NCBI GenBank assembly: GCA_029783825.1
Contig: JAREIK010008064.1
Coordinates: 1 to 64,000, forward strand
Reading direction: 5' to 3'
Source of the DNA: Sapria himalayana
Lineage: Eukaryota > Streptophyta > Magnoliopsida > Malpighiales > Rafflesiaceae
Length of the DNA stretch: 64,000 bases
Numbering within the stretch: the stretch's first letter is position 1; the number at the start of each line of letters is the position of its first letter. The position numbers and the translations under genes were made by a program. Shown here piece after piece: positions 38,853 through 52,526 of the stretch. The notes beneath the pieces are model-generated. The model was not told the DNA's origin, ran no database searches, and saw only the letters and a list, made by a program, of their open reading frames with translations.

Positions 38853-41800
38853 ATCAATAAATAAATTAATAATCTATTAATAATAAGATTGATATTAATT
38901 AAAATATAAATACAAAACTTAAAATGATTTAGAAGCAAAGAAAAATATAATACTATATAATAATTTTTTGTTTTTAAATTTTTTTTTCTTTTAATTAGTT
39001 TATCTATATTTTTTTTGATGAAAAATAATATATATAAATTATATTTGTCTAACTCATAATTTATTTTGTAATTAATATTTATATATAAATAAACAAATAA
39101 ATAATTAAAATGAATATTTTAAAATTATAATAATAAAAAATAAGATTTATTATTTATTATTTAGTGATGCCGGTTTAATTTAAATTAGATCCGTCTCTCT
39201 AATAATTTATTTTGTAATTAATATTTCTATAAAAATAAACTGATAAATAATTAAAATAATAATTTGAAATTATACTGAATAAAATTTAAAATGAGATTTA
39301 TGATTGATTATTATTGTATACCAGTTTAATGCTTTAAGTATTTAGAGATTTTTTAAGTTAGGACTTTAGTGATCTATGTTTTTAGGCATTTAGTGGTTAA
39401 TAAGTTTTATAAAACAATAAAATAACGAAAAAAAGTTTGTAATTTTTTCTCATTGTCTTAGGTTATAACCTTTGAAAATATAATAATATTTAAATTATTT
39501 GAAATGTGAATACTATCTATAATTATATTAATCTTACTAATTATATATCATATAAATTTAATATGAACAATTTTAATGATAGATATTATAATAATGATCA
39601 AAAATTAAATTAATAATCTATTATTAATAAGATTGATATTAATTAAAAAATATTTACAAAACCCAAATTGATTCAAAATTAAAGTAAAAAATATTACTAG
39701 ATAATAATTTTTATTTTTAAAATTCTACTTCTTTTATAAGTGTATATATTTTTTTGATTAAAAATAAATTATTTAAATTATATTTGTCACACTCATATTT
39801 TATTTTGTAATAAATATTTTAATAAAATAAACTTATAAATAATTAAAATGAAAATTTAAAATAATAATAAATTGAAATAAACATTAGATTTCTTAATTAT
39901 TAATTAGTATATAGTAGTTTAATGGTTTATGTATTTAGGCATTATGGGACTTAGAAGTTTACTGATTTTACTGTGTATGCATTTAGTGGTTTATAGGTTT
40001 TATTTAAAAATTAAAATAACAAAATATTTATTTTTATTATTTTTTGATATTTTCAAATGTTATAACATTTGAAAATATAATAATTTTTAAATATTTTTCA
40101 AATGTGAGTTCAATATTAGTTATAATAACCATTATATTTATATATCATATAAATTCAATATAAATAATTTTATTGATAAATATTCAAAAAATGATCAAAA
40201 AATAAATTAAAAATCTATTATTAATAAGATAGATATCAATTAAAATATAATATAAAAACCTAAAATGATTCAAAAGAAATCAAAATATATTACTATATAA
40301 TAATTTGTTTTTTTGAATTTTTTTTTCAATTAAAAAGTTTATCCATATTTTTTTGATGAAAATTAATTTATATAAATTATATTTGTCTAACTCTTAATTT
40401 ATTTTTTTAATTAATATTTATATAAAAATAAACAAATAAATAATTAAAATGAATATTTAAAATTATAATGAAAAAGATAATATTTAGATTTATTATTTAT
40501 TATTTAGGGATACTATTTTAATTTAAATTAGATCAGGCTCACTAATAATTTATTTTGTAATTAATATTTCTATAAAAATAAACTGATAAATAATTAAAAT
40601 AAAATTTAAAATTATACTGAATAAAAATTAAAATGAGATTTATGAATTATTATTAATGTATACCAGTTTAATATTTTAAGTAATTAGAAGTTTTTTCGTT
40701 TATGACTTTAGCGATTTATATTTTTAGTCATTTACTGGTTTATAGGTTTTATTTAAACAATTAAATAACAAAAAAATTATTTTTGAAAATTTTTAACATT
40801 TTCAAAGGTTATAACCTTTGAAAATGTAATAATTTTAATATTTTTTAAAAATGGGAATACAATATTTAGTAATAATAATCATTATAATTATATATAATAT
40901 AAACTAAATATAAACATTTATATTAATAAATATTATATCAATTATCAAAAAATAAATTAATATGTTATTATTAATATGATTGATATAAATTAAAATATAA
41001 TTGAAAAACCTAAAAATATTCAAAATCCAAGTAAAATTTATTATTAAATAACAATTTTTTTTAAGTTTTTGTTTCTTTTTATAAGCTTATATTTTTTTGA
41101 TGAAAAATAAATTATTTAAATTATATTTGTATCACTCATAATTTATTTGTAATTAATATTTTAATAAATTATTTAAATTATATTTAAGGTTTACTAGTTT
41201 AAAGGTTTAACTATTTAGAGGCTTTTGGTTTAGTAGTTTAGAGGTTTAAGTGTTTAGGCATTTAGTGGTTTATAAATTTTATTTAAGCAATGATATAACA
41301 AAAAAATTATTTTTATTATTTTTTTAATTTTTGAAGGTTATAACCTTTGAAAATATAATAATTTGTAAATTTTTTTCAAATATAAATATAATATTTAGTT
41401 ATGATAATCTTTATAATTATAAGTCATTTAAATTCAATATAAATAATTACATTTCTAGATAATATAATAATGATCAAAAAAAATTTAATAAACTATTATT
41501 AATAAGATAGATATTATTTAAAATATATTTGCAAAATCTAAATTTATTCAAAATCAAAGTAAAATATATTTTTTAATAATACTTTTTTTAATGTTTTGCT
41601 TTTTTTATAACTTTATATTTTTGTTATTATAAATAAGTTATTTAAATTAATTTGTCTTACTCATAATTTATTTTGTAATTTATAATTCTATAATCATAAA
41701 CTAATAAATAATTAAAATAATTATTTAAATTTATAATGAATACAAATAAAATTTAGATTTATATTTTATTCTTCAGGATATACATGTTTAATGGATTAAG

Positions 41801-44800
41801 TATTTAGGTGTTTTTTGGTTCAGGAGTTTAGTGATTTAAGTGTTTAGACCTTTAGTGATTTATAGTTATTATCTAAAGAATTAAAAAATATATATATAAT
41901 TTTTTGAATTTTTTTTAATTTTTGAATATTGTAACCTTTATAAATATAATAATTTTAAATTTTTTTAAATGTGAATATAATATTTAGTTATAATAATCTT
42001 AATAATTATAAATAATGTAAACTAAATATAAATAATTTTATTAATAGATATTATAATAATGATCAATAAATAAATTAATAAAATAGTATTAATAAGAATG
42101 ATATAAATTAAAATATAATTGTAGAATCTAAAATGATTCAAAATCAAAATAAGATATATTACTAAATAATAATTTTTTATTTTAAAAATTTTGCCTCATT
42201 TTATAAGCATATATTTTTTTTTGATGAAAAATAAATTATTTAAATTATATGTGTCTCACTAATAATTTATTTTGTAATTAATATTTCTATAAAAATAAAT
42301 TGATAAATAATTAAAATGAATATTTAAAATTATAATGAATACTAATAAAAAGAGATATATGATTTATTATTTAGGGTATACCTAATTAATGGTTTAAGTT
42401 TTTTGTGGTTTTGGGGTTAAGGAGTTTATTGATTTATATGTTTGCATATTTAGGTGTTTATATGTTTTATTTAATCAATTAAATAACAAAAAATTTATTT
42501 TTATGAATTTTCGTGATTTTCAAAGGTTATAACCTTTGAATACAATACTTAGTAATAATAATCTTAATAATTATATTTGATGTAAATTTAATATAAAAAA
42601 TTTTATTAATATATATTATTATAATGATAAAAAAATTAATAAACTATTTTTAATAAGATAGATATTAATTAACATATATTTGCAGAACCCAAAATAATTC
42701 AAAATCAAAGTAAATTATATTACTAAATTAAATTTTAAAATTTTGAAATTTAGTTTATTTTTATAAGCTTATTTTTTTCATAAAAAAGAATATATTTAAA
42801 TTATATGTCTCACTCATTATTTATTTTATAATTAATATTTCTATAAAATTAAACTAAAAAATAATTAAAATAAATATTTAAAATTATAATGAATACAAAT
42901 AAAAATGAAATTGATTATTTATTATTTAGGTTATATAGGTTTAATGGTTTAAGTATTTAGGGGGTTTTGGGGTTAAGGAGTCTAGATATTTAATTGATTA
43001 GGCATTTAATGGTCTATATGTTTTATATAAATAATAAAATAATAAAAAAAATTATTTTTGTGATTTTTTATCATTTTTGAAGGTTACCTTCGAAAATATA
43101 ATAATTTTTAATCTTTTTTCAAATGTAAATATAATATTTAATTATAATAATCTTAATATTTATAAGACATTTAAATTCAATTTAAGTAATTTTATTGATA
43201 TATATTATAATAATGATCAAAATATAAATTAATAAACTATTATTAATAAGATTGATAGCAATTAAAATATAAATGCAAAACCTATAATGATTCAAAATCT
43301 AATTAAAATATATTAATAAATGATATTTTTTGTTTTTAAATTTTTACTTCTTTTTATAATCTTATATTTATTTTTTGATTAAAAATAAATTATTAAAATT
43401 ATATTTGTCTCACTCTTTATTTAATATTCAAATAATATTTCTATAAAAAATAAACTAATAAATAATTAAAATGAATATTTAAAATTATAATGAATACAAA
43501 TTAAAATGAGATTTATGATTTATTATAAATGGTATAATAGTTTAATGGATTGTTAATTTAGGGGTTTTGTCGTTTAGGAGTTTATCAATTTATGTTTTTA
43601 GGCATTTAGTAGTTTATAGTTTTTTTTATATAATAAAAATAATTTTTCTTTGGTTTTATATGATTTTCAAAGGTTATAACATTTAAAAATAAAATAATTT
43701 TTAAAATTATTTGAAATGTGAATACCATGTATAATTATATTAATCTTACTAATTATATATCATATAAATTCAATATAAACAATTTAAATGATGGATAATA
43801 TAATAATGATCAAGAATTAAATTAATAAACTATTATTAATAATATAAATATTAATTAAAATATATTTACATAACACAAAATGATTCAAAATCAAATCAAA
43901 ATATATTACTAAATAATAATATTAAAATTTCAAATATTTCCTTCTTTTTATACGCTTATATTTTTTATTAATTAAAAATAAATTATTTAAATAATATTTG
44001 ACTCACTCAAATTTTTTTTTGTAATTAATTTTTATAAATAAATAAACTATAAATAATTAAAATGAATATTTAAAATTATAATAAATAGAAATAAAAATGA
44101 GATTTATTATTTATTAAGTAGTATATAGCTATTAAAAGGTTTATGTATTTAGGGGTTTCGGGGTCTATGAGCTTACTATTTTAAGTAAGTAAGCATTTAA
44201 TGATATATATTGTTTTATTTTAAAAAAGTAATATCAAAAAAATTATTTGTATTATTTTTTCTCATTTTTTAAGGTTATAACCTTTGAAAATATAATAATT
44301 TTTAAATTTCTTTTCAAAAGTGAATACAATATATATTAATAAAAAACATAATAATTATATATCATATAAATTCAATATAAACAATTTTATTGATAGATAT
44401 TCTAATAATTATCAAAAAATAAATTAAAAATCTATTATTAATAAGATTGATATTACTTAAAATATAATATCAAAACCTAAAATGATTCAAAAGCAAAAGA
44501 AAATATATCACTAAATAATAATTATTTGTTTTTAAATTTTTATGATTTTTATAAGCTTATCTATTTTTTAATGAAAAATAATTTTTAAAATTATATTTGT
44601 AACTCATAATTTATTTTATAATTAATACATATATAGAAATAAAAAACTAAATATCAAAATGATTTTTTTTAATTATAATGAAAACAAATAAAAATGAGAT
44701 TTATTAATTATTATTTAGGCTATACCGGTTCAAAGGATTATCTATATAGGTGTAACGCAATTTTGTAGTTTTGTGATTTAAGTGTTAAGTCATTTAGTGG

Positions 44801-47800
44801 TGTATAGATTTTATTTAAACAATGAAATAACAAAAATATATATTTTTTTTTTATTTTTTCACATGTTCAAAGGTTATAATCTTTGAAAATATAAAAATTT
44901 TAAAACTTTTTTCAAAAATAAATACAATATTTAGTTATAATAATTATTAAATTTATATATCATATAAATTCAATATAAACATTTTTATTGATAAATATTC
45001 TAATAATGATCAAAAAATAAATTAATAATCTATTATTAATAAGATATATATCATTTAAAATATAAGTACAAATATTAAAATGATTCAGAAGCTAAGCAAA
45101 ATATATAACTATATAATATTTTTTTGTTTTGAAATTTGTTTTTAAAAATTTATCTATTTTTTTTGATGATAAATAATTTATATAAATTATATTTGTTTAA
45201 TTCATAATTTATTTTGTAATTATTATTTATATAAAAAATTACAAATACATACTTAAAATGAATATTTAAAATTATAATGAAGAAAAATGAGTTTTATTAT
45301 TTATTATTTAGGGTATATTGGTTTAATTTAAATTAGATCTATTTAACTAATAATTTATTTTATAATTAATATTTCTATAAAAATAAACTGATAAATAATT
45401 AAAATAAAAATGTTAAATTAAACTGAATAAAAATTAAAATGAAATTTATAATTTATTATTAATGTTTACTAGTTTAATTGTTTAATTATTTAGATGTTTT
45501 GTCATTTAGGAGTTTAGCGATTTATGTTTTTAGGCATTTAGAGGTTTATAGGTTTTATTTAAAAAATAAAATGACAAAAAAATTGTAATTTATTCTAATT
45601 TTCATAGGTCATAACCTTTGAAAATATAATAATATTAAAATATTTTTTGAAATGTGAATATAATATTTAGTTATAAGAATATTAATAATTATATATCATA
45701 TAAATTCAATATAAACAATTTTAATGATAGATATTATAATAATGATCAAAAATTAAATTAATAAACTATTAATAATAAGATATATATTAATTAAAAAATA
45801 TTTATAAAACCCAAATTGATTCAAAATTAAAGTAAAATATATTACTTAATAATAATTTTAAATTTTTAAATTTTTACTTATTTTATAAGCATAGTTACTT
45901 TTATTGATTAAAAATAAATTATTTAAATTATATTTCTCGCACTCATAATTTATTTTCTAAAAAATATTTCTATAGATATAATCTAAAATTAATTAAAATC
46001 AATATTTTAAATTAAAATAAATAGAAATAAAAATTAGATTTATTAATTATTAAGTAGTATTTAGTGGTTTAATGGTTTATGTATTTATGCATTACGAGGT
46101 TTAAGAGTTTACTGATATAACTGTGCATTCATTTAGTGGTTATAGGTTTTATTTAAAAAATAAATAAACAAAAAATTTATTTTTATTATTTTTTGATATT
46201 TTCAAATGTTATAACCTTGGAAAATATAATAATTTTTAAATTTTTTTCAAAAGTGAATTCAATAGTTAGTTATAATAATCATTATATTTATATTTCATAT
46301 AAATTCAATATAAATAATTTTATTGATAAATATTCTAATAATGATTAGAAAATAAATTAATAATCTATTATTAATAAGATAAATATCAATTAAAATATAA
46401 TTACAAAACCTAAAATGATTCATATGGAAAAAAAATATATTACTATATAATAAATTTTTGTTTTGAAATTTTTTCTTCTTTTTTAAAGTTTATCTATATT
46501 TTTTGATGAAAAATAATTTATATAAATTATATTTGTCTGACTCATAATTTATATTGTAAATAATATTTAATAAAAATAAACGAATAAATAAATAAAATGA
46601 ATATTTTAAATTATAAAAAAAAAATAATATTGAGATTTATTATTTATTATTTATTATTTAGGGTTTAGCAATTTAAAAGGATTAGCTATTTAGGGTTTTC
46701 GAGATTTCGGAGTTTTTGACTTAAGTATTTAGGCATTTAGTAGTTTATAAGATTTATTTAAACAATGAAATAACAAAAAAATTATATTTGATATTTTCTC
46801 ACATTTTCAAAGGTTATAACCTTTGAAAATGTAATAATTTTAAATATTTTTAAAAATTTGAATACTATATTTAGTAATAAAAATCATTATAATTATATAT
46901 AATATAAACTAAATATAAACAATTTTATTGATAGATATGATATCAATTATCAAAAAATAAATTATTATGCTATTATTAATATGATAGATATAAATTAAAA
47001 TATAATTGCAAAACATTAAATTATTCAAAATCAAATTAAAATTTATTACCAAATAACAATTTTTGTTTTTTAGTTTTTGCTTCCTTTTATAAGCTTATAT
47101 TTTTTTTTGATTAAAATTAAATTATTTAAATTATATTTAAGGTATACGAGTTTAAAGTTTTAAGTGTTTAGGGGCTTTTCTGTTTAAGAGTTTATAGATT
47201 TAAGTGTTTAGGCATTTAGTGGTCTAAATGTTTTTTTAAACAATGATATAACAAAAAATTTATTTTTATTTTTTTTTTGATTTTTTAAGCTTATAACCTT
47301 AGAAAATATAAAAATTCCTAAATTTTTTTCAAATGTAAATATAATATTTAGTTATAATAATCTTAGTAAATACAAGTCATTTAAATTCAATATAAATAAT
47401 CACATTGCTAGATATTATAATAATGACCAATAAATAAATTAATAAAGTATTATTAATAAGATAGGTATTATTTAAAATATATTTGCAAAATCTAAATTTA
47501 TGTAAAATCAAAGTATATATTACTAAATAATAATTTTTTTAAAGATTTTACTTTTTTTATAAGTTTATATTTTTGTTATTAAAAATAAATTATTTAAATT
47601 ATATTTGTCTTTCTCATAATTTATTTTGTAATTTATAATTCTATAAAAATCGACTAATGAATAATTAAAATAAATATTTAAAATTATAATGAATACAAAT
47701 AAAATTGAGATTTATTATTTATTCTTCAGGATATACAGGTTTAATGATTTAAGTATTTAGGTGTTTTGGGGTTTAGTCATTTCAGTGTTTATGCCTTTGG

Positions 47801-50800
47801 TGATTTTCTCTAATTTTTGAAGGTCATAACCTTTGAAAATATAATAATTTTTAATTTTTTTTAAATGTGAATATAATATTTAGTTATAATAATCTTGATA
47901 ATTAAATATAATGTAAAATCAATATAAATAATTTTATTAATAGATATTATAATAATGATCAATAAATAAATTAATAAACTATTATTAATTAGAATGATAG
48001 AAATTAAAATATAATTGCAAAATCTAAAATTATTCAAAATTAAATTAAAATAAATTACTAAATAAATAATATTTTGTTTTGAAAATTTTGCCCCTTATTA
48101 TTATCATATAATTTTATGATCAATAATAAATTATTTAAATTATATCCGTCTCACTAATAATTTATTTTGTAATTAATATTTTAATAAAAATAAATTGATA
48201 AATAATTAAAACGAATAATTAAAATTATAATAAATACTAATAAAAATGAGATTTATTATTTATTATTTAGAGTATACTAATTTAAAGGCTATTGTATTTA
48301 TGATCTTCTGGGTTTAGGAGTTTAGTCATTAAGAATTTAGGTATTTTATGGTTTATAGATTTTTTTAAAAAATCTAATAACAAAAAATTTAATTTTTTAT
48401 TTTTAATTATTTTCAAAGGTTATAACATTTGAAAATTTAATAATTTTTAAATTTTTTTAAAATGTGAAAATATTATTTTGTTATAATAATCTAAATAATT
48501 ATATATTATGTAAATTCAATATAAATAATTTTTTTATAGATATAATTATTACGATAAAAAAATAAATTAATAAACTAATATTAAAAAAATAAATATTAAA
48601 TAAAATGTATTTGCAAAACCTAAATTGATTCAAAATCAAAGTAAAATATATTAATAAGATAGATATTAAATAAAACTATTATTAATAAGATAAAATATAC
48701 AAGTTTAAAATATTAAATATTTAGGAGTTTTGTGATTTAAGAATTTAGTGATTTAAGTGTTTTGGCATTTAGTAGTTTATAGGTTTTATTTAAAAAAGAA
48801 AATAACAAAAAAAAAATTTTTTTATTTGTTATCATTTTTGAAGGATATAACCTTTGAAACTATAATAATTTTTAAATTTTTTTTAAATGTGAATACTATA
48901 TTTAGTTATGATAATCTTAATTATTATATATCATGTAAATTCAATATAAACAATTATATTGATATATATTATAATAATGATCATTCAAAAGATTAATAAA
49001 CAATTATAAATAAGATAAATATTGTTTAAAATATATTTACAAACCCTAAAATTATTCAAAATCAAAGTGAAATATTTACAAAACCTAAAATATATAAGCT
49101 TATATATTTTTGATGAAAAATAAATTATTAAAATTATATTTGTCTAACTATTACTTTATTTTTTAATTTATATTTCTATAAAAATAAACTAATCAATAAT
49201 TAAAATGTATATATAAAATTATAATGAATAATAATAATGATGAGATTCATGATTTATTATTTAGGGTATACCTATTTAATGGGTTAAGTTTATTGTGGTT
49301 TTGGGGTTAATGAGTTTATTGATTTATATGTTTACGCATTTAGGTGTTTATAAGTTTTATTTAATTAATGAAATAACAAAAAATTTATTTTTATGAATTT
49401 TCGTGATTTTCAAAGGTTATAACATTTGAAAATATAATAATTTTTTAATAGTTCTAAAATATTAATACTATACTAGTTATAATAATCATAATAAGTATAT
49501 TTGATTTAAATTATATATAAAAAAATTTATTAATATATATTATTTTGATGATCAAAAAATAAATTAATAAACTATTATTAATAAGACAGATATTAATTAA
49601 AATATATTTGCAGAACCCAATTTAATTCAAAATCAAAGTAAATTATATTACTAAATAAAATTTTAAATTTTTTAAATTTTGTTTATTTTTATACGCTTAT
49701 ATATTTTTTCATAAAAAATAATTTATTTAAATTATATATGTCTCGCTCATTATTTATTTTGTAATTAATATTTCTATTAAAATAAACTAAAAAATAAATA
49801 AAATGAATATTTAAAAGTATAATTAATACAAATAAAAATGAGATTTATTATTTATTATTTAGGTTATATAGGTTTAATGGTTTAAGTATTTAGGGGGTTT
49901 TGGGGTTTAGGAATCTAGAGATTTAAATGTTTAGGCATTTAGTGGTTTATAAGTTTTATTTAAATAATAAAATAATAAAAAATTTATTTTTGTGATTTTT
50001 TATCATTTTTGAAGGTTATAACCTTTGAAAATATAATAATTTTTAAATTTTTTTTAAATGTAAATATAACAATTAGTTATAATAATCTTAATAAATATAA
50101 GACATTTAAATTCAATATACGTAATTTTATTGTTAGATATTATAAAATTGATCAAATAATAAATTAAAAACCAATTCTTAATAAGTTTGATAGCAATTAA
50201 AATATAATTGCAAAACCTATATATAATGATTCAAAATCATTGTAAAATATATTAATAAATAATAATTTTTTGTTTTCAAATTTTTACTTCTTTTAATAAG
50301 CTTATATATTTTTTTTTTGATTAAAAATAAATTATTAAAATTATAGTTGTCTTGCTCATTATTTATTTTGTAATTAATATTTCTATAAAAAATAAACTAA
50401 TAAATAATTAAAATGAATATTTAAAATTATAATGAATACAAATTAAAATGAGATTTATGATTTATTATATGTGGTATCCCGGTTTAATGGTTTGATTATT
50501 TAGGAGTTTTCTCGTTTAGAAGTTTATCAATTTATGTTTTTAGGTATTTAGTGGTTTATAGGTTTTCGTTATATAATAAAAATAAATTTTTTTTTAGATT
50601 TATTATGATTTTCAAAGGTTATACGCTTTGAAAATAAAATAATTTTTAAAATTTTTTGAAATGTGAATACCATGTATAATTATATTAATCTTACTAATTA
50701 TATATCATATAAATTCAATATAAATAATTTTAATGGTAGATATTATAATAATTATCAAAAATTAAATTAATAAACTATTATTAAAAATATAAATATTAAT

Positions 50801-51923
50801 TAAAATATATTTACATAACACAAAATGATTAAAAATCAAATAAAAATATATTACTAAATAATAATATTTAATTTTTAAAATATTTTAATAATAAATTATA
50901 ATATTTGTCTCACTCGAAATATTTTAATAATATTTCGAAATTTATTAAAATAATATTTAAAATTATTTTTAATAATTAAAATAAATTATTTTAATAATAT
51001 TTTAATAATATTTATTTTAATAATATTTTAATAAGCTTAAATTATTTTAATAATAATATTTGTCTCACTCGAAATTTATTTTAATAATATTTGTCTCACT
51101 CGAAATTTATTTTGTAATTAATTTTTCTAAAAAGTTAAACTATAAATAATTAAAATGAATATTTAAAATTATAATAAATACAAAAAAATGAGATTTATTA
51201 TTTATTAAGTAGTATATAGATGTTAAAAGGTTTATGTATTTAGGGGTTTTGGGTTGTATGAGCTTACTGATTTAAGTAAGTAATCATTTAATGATCTATA
51301 GGTTTTATTTAAAAAATGAATAACAAAAAATTTATTATTATTATTTTTTCTCATTTTTTAAGGTTATAACTTTTGAAAATATAATGATTTTTTAATTATT
51401 TTCAAAAGTGAATACAATATTTAGTTATAATAATCATTATATTTATATATCATATAAATTCAATATAAACTATTTTATTGATAAATATTCTAATAATGAT
51501 CAAAGAATAAATTAATAATGTATTATTAATAAGATAGTTATCAATTATAATATAATTACGAAACCTAAAATGATTCAGAAGCAAAGCAAAATATATTACT
51601 ATATATTAATTTTTTGTTTTGAATTTTTTTTTCTTTTAAAAAGTTTATCTATATTATTTTGATGAAAAATAATTTATATAAATTATATTTGTGTGACTCA
51701 TAATTTATTTTGTAATTAATATTTATATAAAAATAAACAAATATTAATTAAATTTGAATATTTAAAATTAAAATGAAAAAAAATTGAGATTTATTCTTTA
51801 TTATTTAGGAATACCGGTCTAATTTAAATTAGATCTGTCTCACTAATAATTTATTTTGTAATTAATATTTTTATTAAAATAAACTGATAAATAATTAAAA
51901 TAATAAGTAAAATAATATTGAAT
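38853..51923 (-). repeat. AT-rich satellite array, block IVc, reverse orientation
   Basis: Reverse monomers with boxes near 39,460, 40,051, 40,799, 41,330, 41,920, 42,517, 43,077, 43,665, 44,265, 44,868, 45,600, 46,200, 46,804, 47,285, 47,817, 48,411, 48,835, 49,410, 50,008, 50,610 and 51,351. Diagnostic words repeat about 6.1-6.9 kb apart: TATGAATTTTCGTGATTTTC occurs at 42.5 and 49.4 kb, and the monomers at 40.05-41.9 kb match those at 46.2-47.8 kb. Deletions shorten the monomers near 47,800 and 48,600-48,720. No gene is visible; the 79-codon frame at 48,757 is monomer sequence. Confidence 0.9.
50881..51110. repeat. Local slippage and hairpin cluster inside the array
   Basis: The word ATTTGTCTCACTCGAAAT occurs three times (50,903, 51,058, 51,089) where monomers normally have one related word. 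Between copies lie repeated TTTAATAATAT words and a hairpin at 50,915-50,937 (arm CGAAATATT, loop TTAAT). This looks like repeated template switching within one monomer. Confidence 0.85.
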
Positions 51924-52526
51924 AATTAAAATAATTTATTTTGTTCATCTCTCAACTCTAGAATGATTGATAAAGCTCTAAACAAAATAATAGGAGGTTT
52001 TACTTTATCTCTATTATGACTCAACATATTTGATGTTGAATCATTGTGCTATCAACGTACATATTAGATCCGTCTCTACGACTACATGGTGCATACAAAG
52101 TATAAAATACAAAGTCGGAAATAAGACTATAAGTTTGAATCTTTCGCTCCCATGTGGCTGGTATGGACTCCATTGCTTACTAGCCCTGCTTGGTGATGCT
52201 TCGGATATTTCCGGCTCTCCAATTAATCATCGATTACCCTCTACTCCTGTTGGGGGATGATTGGGTGGCCCTTATGCTGCCTGATAAGGCTAGTGGGACC
52301 CACTCCTAGCTACTCCTGGGTTTACTACTGACCACTTTGCTCGGTCTCGTCAGTTGTCTGAATGTTATCATCCCGGCTTGCTAGTGGCGCCCTCTACAAG
52401 TTGGTGGCCCATACTTCTGGCTACTTCTAGGACTTGCTGGCCCCTCTAAATTATACACCAAAATGGACAAGAATATGTGCACATGTGTACTATTGTCCGT
52501 CGCTATGTGTGTGTGGTGCAGTATTA
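51924..52526 (-). mobile_element. EL copy 4, internal deletion derivative, reverse orientation
   Basis: Both EL junctions are kept (TTTTGTTCATCTCTCAACTC on the left, GTGTGTGTGGTGCAGTATTA on the right), but about 1.7 kb of the middle is gone. Sequence jumps near 52,058 from GTGCTATCAACGTAC to ATTAGATCCGTCTCTAC; these lie at about 27,690 and 29,395 in copy 3. The retained left part of EL is well preserved. The 76-codon frame here overlaps a frame in copy 1 but is broken in copy 3. Confidence 0.82.
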
